A stretch of DNA of 64,000 bases, from positions 1,054,001 through 1,118,000 of the forward strand of contig NC_018526.1 in the NCBI RefSeq assembly GCF_000294495.1. Direction: 5' to 3'. The stretch's first letter is position 1. Every line of letters starts with the position of its first letter. Of the stretch, positions 43,551 to 54,139 are shown one piece after another. A model generated the notes under the pieces. The model worked only from the letters and a program-made list of their open reading frames with translations, was not told the DNA's origin and did no database searches. Source of the DNA: Streptococcus suis S735. GTDB taxonomy: Bacteria; Bacillota; Bacilli; Lactobacillales; Streptococcaceae. The position numbers and the translations under genes are program-made.

Positions 43551-44654
43551 CTAATCTAAATGGATTTTGTAAGTCGTCTGCTCTCTTAAACGTTTCGCAG
43601 CGTCTTCCAAATTTCCCTTGTTTTTAAGCGTGATTTGTAAAATACCGTGTATATCTTCACGGTTCTCTTCATTGATACGAATATTGACAATGGAAATACC
43701 CCGTAAGACTTCCAAAACCTTCAAAATCGTATCTTCCTCATCAGGAACACTAAGGAATAAATCGTAGAAAGAATCAACACCTGCACGCTTGTGAATTTCC
43801 ATGGCTTTACGAGTTTGACGTCCCTTATCAAAAAAGTCCCAAATTGCTTTTTGATCGCCAGATCTGAGAACATCTGAAATTTCTGAAAGACGTGCTTGAA
43901 ATTCCTCGATTCGATTTAGAATAGAATCTGCATTGGTTAGCAAAATGCTAGTCCACATGCTCGGCTCACTTTCCGCAATCCGTGTCATATCTCTAAATCC
44001 TCCAGCTGCAAAATTATTCGTAAAGGGATGATCTTGAGCATACTCACCAGCTTGATGCATCAAACTAGAAGCCAATACGTGTGGAAAATGTGAAATTTGA
44101 CTGGTCACACGGTCATGTTCTGCTGCATCAATCTGAACAAAACGTGCCCCCGTTCCAGATAACAAGTCTGTCAATCGGGGAACCGCATCCTGCTTGGTAG
44201 CCTGACACGGTGTCATAATGTAGTAAGCATTCTCAAATAGATGGAGATCTGCTGCACTGGCACCAGATTTATGACTACCTGCCATAGGGTGTCCACCGAT
44301 AAAATTAATTTGTCTTGGCGCCAAATGTTCCTCAGCAGCAGCCACAATTGCAGACTTCGTTGAACCTGCATCTGTAATCAAGACCGTATCCTTCAATTCA
44401 AGGGCACTAAATTCTTCAATCAAACGCAAAGAAACTTGAATTGGAACACAAAGAAGAATCACATCAGCCTGCTTTGCTACACCCTCCAATTCCGTTGATA
44501 CCTCATCAACCATCCCCTTGCCCAAGGCAATTTGGCATGATTGTTCGTTAGGATCAAAGCCAATGAGGTGATAGTCTGGATGGTCTTTGCGAATACAGAG
44601 CGCAAGTGAACTTCCAATCAACCCTAGACCTACAATTAAAATCGTTTTTTTCAT
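43551..44654 (-). CDS. tyrA: Prephenate dehydrogenase with ACT domain
   Basis: The 367-residue enzyme makes 4-hydroxyphenylpyruvate for tyrosine. The N-terminal NAD-binding motif is VGLGLIGSSLA; HPMAGSHKSG and QISHFPHVLASSL lie in the catalytic part. The C-terminal ACT domain (about residues 295-367, VLEVLRGISIVNIRINEENREDIHGILQITLKN) is the likely site of feedback control. It follows aroC after 7 bases. Confidence 0.95.
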   Translation of the reverse strand: MKKTILIVGLGLIGSSLALCIRKDHPDYHLIGFDPNEQSCQIALGKGMVDEVSTELEGVAKQADVILLCVPIQVSLRLIEEFSALELKDTVLITDAGSTKSAIVAAAEEHLAPRQINFIGGHPMAGSHKSGASAADLHLFENAYYIMTPCQATKQDAVPRLTDLLSGTGARFVQIDAAEHDRVTSQISHFPHVLASSLMHQAGEYAQDHPFTNNFAAGGFRDMTRIAESEPSMWTSILLTNADSILNRIEEFQARLSEISDVLRSGDQKAIWDFFDKGRQTRKAMEIHKRAGVDSFYDLFLSVPDEEDTILKVLEVLRGISIVNIRINEENREDIHGILQITLKNKGNLEDAAKRLREQTTYKIHLD

Positions 44655-44661
44655 TAATTAC

Positions 44662-45828
44662 CTAGAAATTTTTGACATAGTCGCGATGACTGGCTACCGC
44701 AGCTTTCAATTCCTCCATATTATCGGAAGAGAACTTCTCTAGGATTTCTGTCGCTAGAGTTGTAGCTACGACTGATTCCATGACTACACCAGCTGCTGGG
44801 AGAGCCGTTGGATCTGAACGTTCCACAGTAGCTTTATAAGGCTCATGAGTATCAATGTCAACCGACATCAATGGCTTATAGAGGGTCGGAATTGGTTTCA
44901 TAACACCACGAATGATTAGGGCCTCGCCATTGGTCATACCACCTTCAAAACCACCTAGATTATTGGTTCGGCGTGTATATCCTTTTTCTTGGGACCAGAG
45001 AATTTCGTCCATGACTTGGCTCCCTTTGAGATAACCAGCTTGGAAGCCTACTCCAAATTCTACTCCCTTAAAAGCATTGATTGAAACAACAGCCTGCGCT
45101 AATTTTGCATCTAACTTTTTATCCCATTGCACATAAGACCCCAAGCCAGCTGGAACTCCTCCAACAACAGTCTCAATCACTCCGCCAATAGTATCTCCAT
45201 CTCGCTTGATTTGATCAATATAGGCTTTGATTTCTTCTTCACGCTCTTGGTTGACAATGGATACTTCTGACTGGGCTGCACGCTCTTTGATTTCTGCTAC
45301 GCTTAAACCATCTGGGACATCAATTTCCTTCCCTCCGAAAACGACTACATGGTTAGCAATTTCAATATCCAACTCAGCCAAAATCCGTTTGGCAACCGCA
45401 CCAACAGCCACACGCATAGTTGTCTCACGCGCACTAGAACGCTCCAAGGAATTACGCAAATCATCAAAGCGATATTTCATACCACCAACTAGGTCAGCAT
45501 GTCCTGGTCGTGGATGTTTGATACGACGCTTACTTTTGAGTTTCTCTTCGATGTCCTCAACTGCCATAATATCCAACCATTTTTGATGGTCTTTGTTGGT
45601 CACATTCAATGTAATCGGGGCACCGGTTGTCTTACCGTGACGAACACCAGCTGTAATCTCTACGCGATCTGTTTCAATCTGCATACGACTACCACGACCG
45701 TATCCACCTTGGCGCCGTTTTAACTCTTCATTAATATCCTCGGCAGTTAAAGGAAGACCCGCTGGAACTCCCTCAATAATGGCTGTTAGACGTGGTCCAT
45801 GAGACTCACCAGCTGTTAAATAACGCAT
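44662..45828 (-). CDS. aroC: Chorismate synthase
   Basis: The 388-residue enzyme has the family signatures [88 protein letters not shown] and [13 protein letters not shown]. It forms chorismate from EPSP with reduced FMN. It starts 3 bases after the aroD stop. Full length. Confidence 0.97.
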   Translation of the reverse strand: MRYLTAGESHGPRLTAIIEGVPAGLPLTAEDINEELKRRQGGYGRGSRMQIETDRVEITAGVRHGKTTGAPITLNVTNKDHQKWLDIMAVEDIEEKLKSKRRIKHPRPGHADLVGGMKYRFDDLRNSLERSSARETTMRVAVGAVAKRILAELDIEIANHVVVFGGKEIDVPDGLSVAEIKERAAQSEVSIVNQEREEEIKAYIDQIKRDGDTIGGVIETVVGGVPAGLGSYVQWDKKLDAKLAQAVVSINAFKGVEFGVGFQAGYLKGSQVMDEILWSQEKGYTRRTNNLGGFEGGMTNGEALIIRGVMKPIPTLYKPLMSVDIDTHEPYKATVERSDPTALPAAGVVMESVVATTLATEILEKFSSDNMEELKAAVASHRDYVKNF

Positions 45829-45831
45829 AAC

Positions 45832-46506
45832 TTAATTCTCCAAAATTTCCAGAAACTTACGAGTATTGCTTAAAGACATTTGTCCTGGTGCAGATGTTTC
45901 ATCTAAGCTGGCAAAAGTCCAGCAGGAGCCTGTAATCACACCTGCAATACGTGTTAACTTCCCTAGTTCACCCATGGCGATTGTCGCAAATATCTGCTCA
46001 GTGTTCAGTGATTTAAAACCACGAGTATAATTCATAACATCTAGGACATCCTGCTCTGTCTTAGCCATTACAGCCATTTTAACAACAGCTGGTGATAGGC
46101 TAGTCAGTTCAGACATGATTTCCATATAATTAGACGGTGTTTCTTCAAAATTATGATAACTCAACACAAGATTAGGAAACTCCAACATCTGCTCAAAAAC
46201 CGACTTATAAGAGTAGTATTCAAAATCAATATAATCTGGCTGATAAAGCGTTGCTACTTCTTTGATTACATTGACATATTCTTGATCGTCCAAATCCAAG
46301 TGACCGCCTTCACGTGTTGTCCGAATGGTGAAAACTACTTCCTTACCACTACATTTTTCAAATATAGCAGGTGCTACTCTTAAAATATCATCTTTCAGAA
46401 GATAGTCTGCTCGCCATTCAACAATATCTGCCTCTGCTAAACGTTCTACATCAATGGCCTCTACCTCTTCCAGATTTCTAGGCATAATAGGAACTACTAT
46501 TTTCAT
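45832..46506 (-). CDS. aroD: 3-dehydroquinate dehydratase, type I
   Basis: The 224-residue class I dehydratase shows [17 protein letters not shown] with the catalytic His, and [12 protein letters not shown] with the Schiff-base Lys. It dehydrates 3-dehydroquinate to 3-dehydroshikimate. It overlaps the rRNA methyltransferase stop by 4 bases (ATGA), so translation is coupled. Slightly short for the family, which is usual for streptococci. Confidence 0.94.
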
Positions 46507-47666
46507 TTATCTACCTGTATCGTAAAGACCTTTAGGTAATTACTACTTTCATCATTTTTATTGATTACAAAATCGGCTGGCAAGCGATAAGTTGCCTCAT
46601 AGCGATGTTTTCTAACATCAAACCCTTTTTCAATCTGCCGCTTAAATTTTTCAACAGAAACATTTGCGGCGTTGGTCGAAGCGATAATAGTTCCACCTGT
46701 ATTTAGTATTTCCAAAGATTGAGAAATCAACTTGTGATAATCTTTGGCTACTGAAAAGGTTTGTTTCTTATTTCGTGCAAAGCTTGGCGGATCCAAGACA
46801 ATCACATCATAAGTTAAGCCTTTACGTTTGGCATATTTGAAATATTCAAATACATCCATTACTACAAAGTGGTGATTATCTAAGTCTAAACTATTAACCT
46901 TAAAGTGAGCTTTAGAAAGTTCTCGCGAGCGTTTGGCTAAGTCAACAGAAGTCGTTTCCTCTGCTCCGCCCATGGCAGCAGCAATAGAAAATGCTGCCGT
47001 ATACGAGAACATGTTCAAAAGTGACTTGCCTGCCGCCAGGCCATCCACCAAGGAACCACGTACCTCATGCTGATCCAAAAAGATTCCCGTCATCAGTCCA
47101 TCATTCATAAAGACCTGATAGTGAACTCCATTTTCCAACACAGTGAAATACTCAGGGGCTTCTTCTCCATAAAGATGAGCAGACTCAAAGGCCAAACCTT
47201 TAAAACGAATCTTCTCATAAGCTCCTCTTACTTCTGGAAATACCTGTTGAAATGCAGCAACAATCATCTCTTTGACAGAATAAATAAAGGTATTATACCA
47301 TGAAAAAACTGCGTATTCATCATACAAGTCAACCGTCATTCCACCAAAACTATCTCCATCTTGATTAAATAAACGAAAAGCGTTCGTCATCTCAGATTGA
47401 TAAAAATGTTGACGTTTCTGTTTAGCATCCACGAATAATTTAACAAAAAAATCCATGGTCAAGTCTTGATTGCTTCTACTAAACAGCCAGCCTATCCCCT
47501 TATTCTGTTTGGACAAATAAGCCTGACCCAAATAGCTTCCAGACTCTGAATACAAAACAGCCAGCCTGTCTTCATCAAATGAAACACCTGAAAAATCAGC
47601 GCTATCCAAGAGTTGAATCCCTCTGTTTATTTTCTGTTCTGCAATACGGTTTACCTTTATTTTCAT
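46503..47666 (-). CDS. rlmI: RlmI-like class I rRNA (cytosine-C5) methyltransferase
   Basis: The 387-residue protein has an N-terminal PUA-like domain ([20 protein letters not shown]...) and a Rossmann methyltransferase domain with [32 protein letters not shown] and [14 protein letters not shown]. It fits the RlmI/RlmK family of 23S rRNA methyltransferases; the exact target is inferred. The ATG (47666) lies six bases after a strong -10 box and has no ribosome site, implying a leaderless mRNA. It heads the aroD-aroC-tyrA operon. Confidence 0.85.
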
Positions 47667-47672
47667 AGAATT

Positions 47673-47701
47673 ATTATAACATGTTTCTTCATATATGCCA
47701 A
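47673..47701 (-). promoter_or_regulatory. Promoter of the rlmI-aroD-aroC-tyrA operon (leaderless)
   Basis: TTGGCA (47696-47701), 17-base spacer ending TGT, and TATAAT (47673-47678) on the minus strand. Only AATTCT separates the -10 box from ATG 47666, so transcription should start at the A of the start codon. Confidence 0.8.
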
Positions 47702-47715
47702 AAAAACTCTAAACT

Positions 47716-47745
47716 TTGAGGCTTATTTTAGAATTATGGTATAAT
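47716..47745 (+). promoter_or_regulatory. ltaS promoter
   Basis: TTGAGG (47716-47721) and TATAAT (47740-47745), spacer 18, with TGG before the -10 box. It is divergent from the rlmI promoter. Confidence 0.75.
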
Positions 47746-47781
47746 GAACTAAACTTTTAGAAAGGACCATGAGGTTTTATT

Positions 47782-49962
47782 GTGAAAAAACTAATTGACT
47801 ATGTCAAGAAGAGCGGACAGACTAGACTTGGTTTCGTCTTGATTTTGCTAATCATTTACTGGCTCAAAACACTCTGGGCCTACTATGTTGATTTCAACTT
47901 AGATACACAAGGGTTTTTCCAAAATTTTATTGCTATTATGAATCCTCTACCAGTCGGGATTTTATTACTCGGTCTCTCGCTTTATATAAAGAATACAAAA
48001 GTCTTCTATAGCGTAGCGATGATCATTTATATTATTCTTTCCGTCTGGCTCTTTTCAAATGCAGTCTATTACAGAGAATTTTCCGATTATATTTCCATCT
48101 CTACTATAATGGCTACCTCTAGTGTATCTGCTGGATTAGGAGAAGCAGCTCTTAAGTTATTTAGGCTATGGGATATTGTCTATTTTCTTGATTTTATCAT
48201 TTTTGGAATCCTAGTCTATCGTAAACTACTCCGGTGGGATAAAAAAACATTTCATAAAAAATCTAGCTTTGCTATTACAGCACTATCAGTCATGCTTTTC
48301 TCCATCAACCTCTTTTTAGCAGAAATTGATAGACCAGAGCTACTTACGAGAGGATTTTCTAATACTTATATCGTCAGAGCCCTTGGTTTACCTGCTTTCC
48401 TTGGTTACAATGCTAATCAAACCTACAATGCCCACAAGAATCGTTCTGGAGCATCAGCTACAGATTTGGAGCCTGTGAAACAATATATTACAGAACATTA
48501 TGCTCAACCGAATGACAACTACTTCGGTATTGCCAAAGGGCGAAATGTTATCTATCTCCACCTAGAAAGCTTACAACAATTTGTTATTGACTATAAGTTG
48601 AATGTCAACGGTGTCGAGCACGAAGTCACACCTTTCCTCAATTCTCTGTATCATTCTAGCTCTACTCTTGCCTTTTCCAATTTCTTTAACCAAGTTAAGG
48701 CAGGTAAGACCTCTGATGCCGAAACCATGATTGAAACCTCTCTTTTTGGACTCAATCAAGGCTCTTTCATGGTCCAATATGGCGGAAGCAATACCCAACA
48801 AGCTGCACCATATATTCTCTCTCAAAATGGAGGATATACATCTGCTGTATTCCACGGTAATGCAGCCAGTTTCTGGAATAGGAACAACACCTATAAACAA
48901 TGGGGTTACAATTACTTCTTTGATCAATCCTATTTCTCTAAAGCCACTGCTGAAAATTCATTCCAATACGGTCTGAATGATAAAATCATGTTCGCCGACT
49001 CTATCCAATATCTGGAACATTTACAGCAACCCTTCTATACCAAATTTATCACAGTTTCCAACCACTACCCCTATACAACCAGCTTGATTGGGGATGAGAT
49101 TGGCTTTCCATTAGCCAATACAGATGATGAAACCATTAATGGCTATTTTGCTACTGCCAACTATCTCGATGCGTCCATAAAGGCATTTTTCGATTACTTA
49201 AAAGCGACTGGCTTGTACGAAAACTCCATCATCGTCCTCTATGGTGATCACTATGGAATTTCTAATTCACGTAATCCTGACTTGGCACCGTTGATTGGAA
49301 AAGATTCTCAGACTTGGTCAGATTTTGACAATGCCATGATGCAACGTGTTCCATATATGATTGTTGTACCTGGAATGACCAACGGTGGGATTTTTGATAC
49401 CTATGGTGGTGAGATTGATGCACTTCCCACTCTCGAACATCTTTTAGGAATCAAATCCGATAACTATCTTCAAGTTGGTCAAGACCTACTTTCCAGCCAA
49501 CACAGCCAAATTGTGGCTCTTCGAACTGCTGGCAGTTTTATCACACCAAAATACACTAGCTACGAAGGTAAAATCTATTATACAGAAACTGGTCTTGAAA
49601 TTACAAATCCAGATGAGACAACTCAGAAAGAAATTGATGCAATTAAAGAAGCTACTGCAGCACAACTGGCGACTAGCGATGCCATTCAAACTGGTGATCT
49701 TATCCGGTTCTTCGACAATGGATTGCCAGCCTTGGATCCAAGCCAATATAACTACATTGACTCATTGGCTGCCGAGATTGCACTAGAGAATAAACTTGGC
49801 AAACAATCAACAAGTTTGTATAGCACAAACGGCAATAAATCAACAATTGAACTATTTAAAGCACCAAGCTACCTAGAACTTCACGGTAGTACAACTGCTA
49901 CCAGTACACCAAATACTGGTACAAGCACTAGCTCAACAAGTACCAGTTCAAATTCACGGTAA
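47782..49962 (+). CDS. ltaS: Lipoteichoic acid synthase-type glycerol phosphotransferase
   Basis: The 726-residue membrane enzyme starts at GTG with GAGG 7 bases upstream. Five N-terminal helices (to about residue 180) precede an extracellular sulfatase-fold domain. VIYLHLESLQ (metal Glu near 262), KAGKTSDAETMIETSLFG with the nucleophile Thr near 310, and VLYGDHYGISN metal ligands are visible. It polymerises or adds glycerol-phosphate from phosphatidylglycerol. The tail is Ser/Thr/Asn-rich (TSTPNTGTSTSSTSTSS) and longer than in S. aureus LtaS. Family members with other roles cannot be excluded. Confidence 0.9.
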   Translation: MKKLIDYVKKSGQTRLGFVLILLIIYWLKTLWAYYVDFNLDTQGFFQNFIAIMNPLPVGILLLGLSLYIKNTKVFYSVAMIIYIILSVWLFSNAVYYREFSDYISISTIMATSSVSAGLGEAALKLFRLWDIVYFLDFIIFGILVYRKLLRWDKKTFHKKSSFAITALSVMLFSINLFLAEIDRPELLTRGFSNTYIVRALGLPAFLGYNANQTYNAHKNRSGASATDLEPVKQYITEHYAQPNDNYFGIAKGRNVIYLHLESLQQFVIDYKLNVNGVEHEVTPFLNSLYHSSSTLAFSNFFNQVKAGKTSDAETMIETSLFGLNQGSFMVQYGGSNTQQAAPYILSQNGGYTSAVFHGNAASFWNRNNTYKQWGYNYFFDQSYFSKATAENSFQYGLNDKIMFADSIQYLEHLQQPFYTKFITVSNHYPYTTSLIGDEIGFPLANTDDETINGYFATANYLDASIKAFFDYLKATGLYENSIIVLYGDHYGISNSRNPDLAPLIGKDSQTWSDFDNAMMQRVPYMIVVPGMTNGGIFDTYGGEIDALPTLEHLLGIKSDNYLQVGQDLLSSQHSQIVALRTAGSFITPKYTSYEGKIYYTETGLEITNPDETTQKEIDAIKEATAAQLATSDAIQTGDLIRFFDNGLPALDPSQYNYIDSLAAEIALENKLGKQSTSLYSTNGNKSTIELFKAPSYLELHGSTTATSTPNTGTSTSSTSTSSNSR

Positions 49963-49970
49963 TACACTAT

Positions 49971-50018
49971 AAAAGGCTTAGAATCATGTCAGTTACTACA
50001 TTGATTCTAAGCCTTTTT
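49971..50018 (+). terminator. ltaS terminator
   Basis: AAAAGGCTTAGAATC and GATTCTAAGCCTTTTT form a perfect stem of about 15 bp. It directly abuts the BOX-like repeat. Confidence 0.9.
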
Positions 50019-50122
50019 ATACTCAATGAAAATCAAAAACAGACTAGGCGACGCAGATGCAGATAGAACTGAAGTTCATCAAATCAAGTCAACAACGTCT
50101 GATTTTGATTTTCGAAGAGTAT
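50019..50122. repeat. BOX-like repeat, 104 bases
   Basis: It starts ATACTCAATGAAAATC and ends GATTTTCGAAGAGTAT, giving inverted ends ATACTC/GAGTAT with GATTTTC pairing. It differs from the copy at 36179-36282 at a single position (C for T). Pneumococcal BOX elements have the same terminal sequences. No outer RUP-like ends are present here. Confidence 0.75.
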
Positions 50123-50157
50123 TAGACCACTATTTCAAATCACTCATATCTATTTCA

Positions 50158-52662
50158 TCAAGGAAATATAAAATCCTCACTAGGCTCTTCCTCTGTTGAT
50201 GATTTTTTAGGGATATCTATGGGAGCAGCAGTACTACTTTCAGTTGCTTTTGTATCTTCTGTTGTAGTTTCAGCTTCTGTTACAGTTTCTATATCTGTCG
50301 CTTCTGGACTAGGTGTCAACAAATCATCTAACCAGCTATCTGCGTCCTCTTCTCCATTAGGGACATCTGGAGTATTCGCCAATGGATTCCCAGGCAACCA
50401 AGTATCACCTGGCTCAACTGTCCCATCTTTGCTATCACTTTCAACTTTATCGAAATGAATATCGTAGACAGTATCTTCCAAAATAGGTGTATCCCATGCT
50501 ACATTTGGAATAACAGGTTTTGTATAATCTCGTTTATAACCTGTATCACTCTTCAAAGATGGCGGAAAAATTCCAGCTTGGTTCAGTGTTAACCCTTTTC
50601 TAACAAGGTAAACAACTGTTTTACTAGTTCCCAAATGTGTCTGAAGTTGACCACCTTCACCTGCTCGAAATGCGAGGGCTACATAATTCTTTGGATCATG
50701 CCAATAGTAATTTGGATGTCTACTTGGGTCATTGATGTCCGTTGGATTCTCCGTATTGTTAGCAATGTAAGGTCCTATACGAGGAGCCGTTGTCCCAAAT
50801 GCTGCCAAGCTCGTTGTGGCACTAACATAATCTGTATCTTTTTCTCCACCAGTAATAACTGTCCTAAACTCAATGAACTCATAATCTTTGCTTGAAACCG
50901 GTTCTGGTACAACAAGTCCTTGCTCCTTAGCTTGTTTCCAAGTTAAGTCAGATTTCACAAAGTATATGAACCCTGCTCGAATCTCACCATTTAATTTTAA
51001 ACGACCATTGGCTATCGCACTATATTTAACAGGTACATAGTCTGATAAATCAATATTTGAAACATCATCACTTGGAGTGTAAATATTTTTGGTTGGCTTA
51101 CGATAAACATTATCAAAATCAGCATAAAAACTTTGATGTTCTCTTGCCATCTTGCCAGACTTTGGCAAAGTAGCATTCCAACCGTTAAAGACGCGTCCCT
51201 TTTGTTGAAGGGTCTGCGGATAGGCGATGTTCAAATCCTCCCAATTTAAATCTTTACGAACCAAATAATAAACTCTCTTCGTTTTTTTACCATTAACGAC
51301 AAAATTACCAAAATCACTATTTGTACTGAATGTTACTAGAATGAAATTTTTAATATCCTGAAGACCTTCTGGACGATACTTTTGATGGACACCATTACGT
51401 GTTAAATTTTCTGTTGAACCTTCTGTATAAAAAGGTCCATATACTAATTGTTTCTCAATAGCAAGATTTACCGTTTCAGTCTTAACATCACGCTCAGGAT
51501 CATCTGGCAAACTAGGATCAATTTTATAAACGTGCGCATGGTCTCCATGGCGTACACTCATATAGTTCCCATCAATTGTAATGTCCTCACGTTTTACTTT
51601 AAAACGCTCCATGTACTGTTTAATGAGACGTTCTTTTCTCTGTTCAAGAGTTTCTCCATCCTTTTGTTTAAGAATACGATCTTCCGGACTTTCAAATGGC
51701 TTCGTTGTATCAATTTCCTTTAATAAAACAATATGTGTGTGATCTCCATGCGGATACTCTAATCCAATTTGACCGTCAACGATGACTTTCTTAAAACGTG
51801 ATGGCTCTAAATTCAGTTCTTTTGCTAAGTAGTCCAATTTGGTTTGATACTCAGTATTTTCTACCTCAGGTTGTGCCTTCTTATCCGATTCAACATTTGG
51901 TTTATACTGATTCACAAGATAAGACCATTTACTCCTTTTCAATGTTTCAAAATGAATAAGATGCAAATGTTTCCCATGCCTTACTAGAATCCCGGTTTCC
52001 GTTACACCGCTGATATTTTGCCCATCAAACAAGAAACCGTCACTCGTTTGAAAATCAATCCCCGGAATCCCTTCCTGTTGGTGAACGATAGGAAGAGTTG
52101 GCGATTGACGACTATCAGAGGTCAATTGTCTGTGTGTCGTGCCACCTAAGCTTGATTTTAAAATATAGTGATAATGATCCCCATGCCGAACAGTATAGCC
52201 ATTGGCATCCTCTGCGACAATATCTTTAGGATCAAAAACGTATTCATCTTCGATCTGTTTCGAGCCTGACGATAATTGACTTCTCTTAGGTTGAGAAGAA
52301 TGATTTTTTTCTTGATAGTTTTCAGGAATTAAATAAGCCCATTTTGTATTCTTTAAATCTGAATAAAAGAAAAAGTGCTTATGATCGCCATGATTGACAA
52401 TAATTCCTAAATCAGTTTTTTCCTCAATTTGTGACTCATCAGTGAGTAAAAAACCATCATCCGTCGCCTTATCAATCCCTGGAACTTCCTTTTTCGAATC
52501 TGAAGGAATCTCTTTTGATTGCTTTGATTGCGATGTTTCTATGCTTGTTGTTTTTTGATGGTTCGATTGCTCTCTATAGTTAGACGCTTGATAAGTAACC
52601 AATGCTACAGCACAAATAAGCGATGCTCCTGCTACATAAAGCAAAGTCTTACCTTGTTTCAT
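50158..52662 (-). CDS. htpS: Histidine-triad surface protein (Pht/HtpS family)
   Basis: The protein has about 834 residues and an N-terminal signal or anchor (MKQGKTLLYVAGASLICAVALVTYQ). Five HxxHxH triads are seen: HGDHKH, HGDHYH, HGKHLH, HGDHTH and HGDHAH. Such motifs bind zinc and the proteins deliver it to the AdcAII importer or bind complement factors. The C-terminal half has repeated adhesin-like domains and an acidic Thr/Glu-rich tail without LPXTG. I start at 52662; AAGGAG lies 12 bases upstream, a longer gap than usual. The longer frame would place this site inside the gene. No clear AdcR box is seen. Confidence 0.9.
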   Translation of the reverse strand: MKQGKTLLYVAGASLICAVALVTYQASNYREQSNHQKTTSIETSQSKQSKEIPSDSKKEVPGIDKATDDGFLLTDESQIEEKTDLGIIVNHGDHKHFFFYSDLKNTKWAYLIPENYQEKNHSSQPKRSQLSSGSKQIEDEYVFDPKDIVAEDANGYTVRHGDHYHYILKSSLGGTTHRQLTSDSRQSPTLPIVHQQEGIPGIDFQTSDGFLFDGQNISGVTETGILVRHGKHLHLIHFETLKRSKWSYLVNQYKPNVESDKKAQPEVENTEYQTKLDYLAKELNLEPSRFKKVIVDGQIGLEYPHGDHTHIVLLKEIDTTKPFESPEDRILKQKDGETLEQRKERLIKQYMERFKVKREDITIDGNYMSVRHGDHAHVYKIDPSLPDDPERDVKTETVNLAIEKQLVYGPFYTEGSTENLTRNGVHQKYRPEGLQDIKNFILVTFSTNSDFGNFVVNGKKTKRVYYLVRKDLNWEDLNIAYPQTLQQKGRVFNGWNATLPKSGKMAREHQSFYADFDNVYRKPTKNIYTPSDDVSNIDLSDYVPVKYSAIANGRLKLNGEIRAGFIYFVKSDLTWKQAKEQGLVVPEPVSSKDYEFIEFRTVITGGEKDTDYVSATTSLAAFGTTAPRIGPYIANNTENPTDINDPSRHPNYYWHDPKNYVALAFRAGEGGQLQTHLGTSKTVVYLVRKGLTLNQAGIFPPSLKSDTGYKRDYTKPVIPNVAWDTPILEDTVYDIHFDKVESDSKDGTVEPGDTWLPGNPLANTPDVPNGEEDADSWLDDLLTPSPEATDIETVTEAETTTEDTKATESSTAAPIDIPKKSSTEEEPSEDFIFP

Positions 52663-52754
52663 ATCTATGTTTCTCTCCTTATTTACCATTATTATATTAC
52701 CGACACGATAAATGTAATCAACTATTGTAAAATAGCATCACCACATCCACTTAT

Positions 52755-52860
52755 TATAGTCTTTTAGTTTACTTTTAGTACGAGGCAATGAGCCGCAGGC
52801 ATAACTGAAGTTAGGCAAGGCGAGTTGATGAAGTAACAAAAGAAAAACTAAATGACGATA
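52755..52860. repeat. RUP-like repeat
   Basis: Ends TATAGTCTTTTAGTTTACTTTTAGTAC and the complement of TAACAAAAGAAAAACTAAATGACGATA face each other; 106 bases in all. The left end matches 40497, and both ends match the element at 13314-13505 in inverse orientation. Little internal structure. Together with the rplT terminator this accounts for the 52690-52987 gap. Confidence 0.65.
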
Positions 52861-52943
52861 AAGTTAAAACCGTCGATTTATTTACTAGTTAAGTATATCA
52901 CTCATATCGAAATTTAGCAAGTAGTGAGCTACTTTCCAAAAAT

Positions 52944-52975
52944 AAAGAACCTGGTTCATCACTACCAAGTTCTTT
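52944..52975 (-). terminator. rplT terminator
   Basis: On the minus strand AAAGAACTTGG and CCAGGTTCTTT pair with one mismatch, followed by ATTTTTGG. It lies 12 bases after the rplT stop. Confidence 0.85.
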
Positions 52976-52987
52976 ACATTTTTATAC

Positions 52988-53347
52988 TTATTTAGCAAGT
53001 TTTGCTTTAGCAGCATCTGCAAGAGCTGTGAAAGCTGCTGCATCGTTCACTGCCAAGTCAGCAAGCATTTTGCGGTTTACTTCGATTTCGGCCAATTTCA
53101 AACCGTGCATCAATTGTGAGTATGACAAACCGTTCATACGAGCAGCCGCATTGATACGAGTGATCCACAATTTACGGAAATCACGTTTTTTCTGACGGCG
53201 GTCACGGTATGCATAGTAGTAAGAGTTCATGACTTGTTCTTTCGCAGTGCGGAACAAGAGATGTTTAGCTCCGTAGTAACCTTTAGCTAATTTTAAAATA
53301 CGTTTACGGCGTTTACGAGAAACAACGCCACCTTTAACACGTGCCAT
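52988..53347 (-). CDS. rplT: Ribosomal protein L20
   Basis: The 119-residue basic protein ([84 protein letters not shown]) is unmistakable L20. It is needed for early 50S assembly and represses its own operon through the infC leader in Firmicutes. Third gene of infC-rpmI-rplT. Confidence 0.98.
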   Translation of the reverse strand: MARVKGGVVSRKRRKRILKLAKGYYGAKHLLFRTAKEQVMNSYYYAYRDRRQKKRDFRKLWITRINAAARMNGLSYSQLMHGLKLAEIEVNRKMLADLAVNDAAAFTALADAAKAKLAK

Positions 53348-53390
53348 TTAATTTTCCTCCAAATGATAATCTAAATTCTAGTAAGTCGGC

Positions 53391-53591
53391 TTATTTCAAA
53401 CCTGTAAGCATTGATTTGATACGCTTGAAGTCACCAGCATGTACCATACCTGCTTTACGAAGGTGACGACGTTGTTTTTTAGTTTTACCGTGGAAACGGT
53501 GTGAAGTATAAGCGCGGAAGCGTTTCAATCCACCAGAACCTGTACGTTTGAAACGTTTAGCTGATGCGCGGTGAGTTTTTTGTTTTGGCAT
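53391..53591 (-). CDS. rpmI: Ribosomal protein L35
   Basis: The 66-residue protein ([62 protein letters not shown]) is full-length L35. It lies between infC and rplT as in nearly all bacteria. GGAG lies upstream of the ATG. Confidence 0.98.
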   Translation of the reverse strand: MPKQKTHRASAKRFKRTGSGGLKRFRAYTSHRFHGKTKKQRRHLRKAGMVHAGDFKRIKSMLTGLK

Positions 53592-53617
53592 GTTAATTCT
53601 CCTTTTGCTTAAAAAGC

Positions 53618-54139
53618 TTATTTTTTATCTGAAGCTGGGGCCAATTGCATAAACATTTGACGTCCGTCCATCTTAGCGCGTTGTTCGATAATGGCAATAT
53701 CTTGGGTTGCTTCAGCGAACTCAGCTAATACTTTCGCTCCAACTTCTTTGTGGGTAATCATACGACCCTTGAAACGGATCGAAACCTTAACTTTATTTCC
53801 TTTTTCAAGAAATTTACGGGCATGACGAAGTTTTGTCTCGAAATCCCCTTTATCAATAACTGGACTTAGACGCACTTCTTTTACAGTGACAACACTTTGT
53901 TTTTTGCGTTGTTCTTTCTGTTTCTTCTGATATTCAAATTTGAACTTACCGTAGTCCATAATTTTCGCTACTGGTGGTTTAGCTTGGGGTTGAATCAATA
54001 CTAAATCCACGTTGGCGCTATCAGCAATGGCCTGAGCCTCATTGAGTGGTTTGATCCCCAACTGTTCACCCTCAAGACCGATAAGACGAACTTCACGCAC
54101 TCGGATTTCATCATTGATGAACAAATCTTGCTTTGCTAT
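53618..54139 (-). CDS. infC: Translation initiation factor IF-3, AUA start
   Basis: IF-3 prevents subunit joining and checks start codons. The sequence [32 protein letters not shown], the [28 protein letters not shown] linker and the MQLAP end are standard. The frame's first conventional start, TTG at 54124, would cut conserved residues and has no ribosome site. GAGGTG lies 7 bases before an ATA at 54137-54139, giving I-A-K-Q-D-L-F-I-N. infC is known for rare start codons, which let IF-3 control its own synthesis; ATA is my choice. The product has 173 residues. Confidence 0.92.
   Translation of the reverse strand: MAKQDLFINDEIRVREVRLIGLEGEQLGIKPLNEAQAIADSANVDLVLIQPQAKPPVAKIMDYGKFKFEYQKKQKEQRKKQSVVTVKEVRLSPVIDKGDFETKLRHARKFLEKGNKVKVSIRFKGRMITHKEVGAKVLAEFAEATQDIAIIEQRAKMDGRQMFMQLAPASDKK

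Noticed and set aside
50158..52689. LPXTG wall anchor on the histidine-triad protein
   Set aside because: The C-terminus ends in an acidic Thr/Glu-rich tail with no sorting motif or hydrophobic segment.
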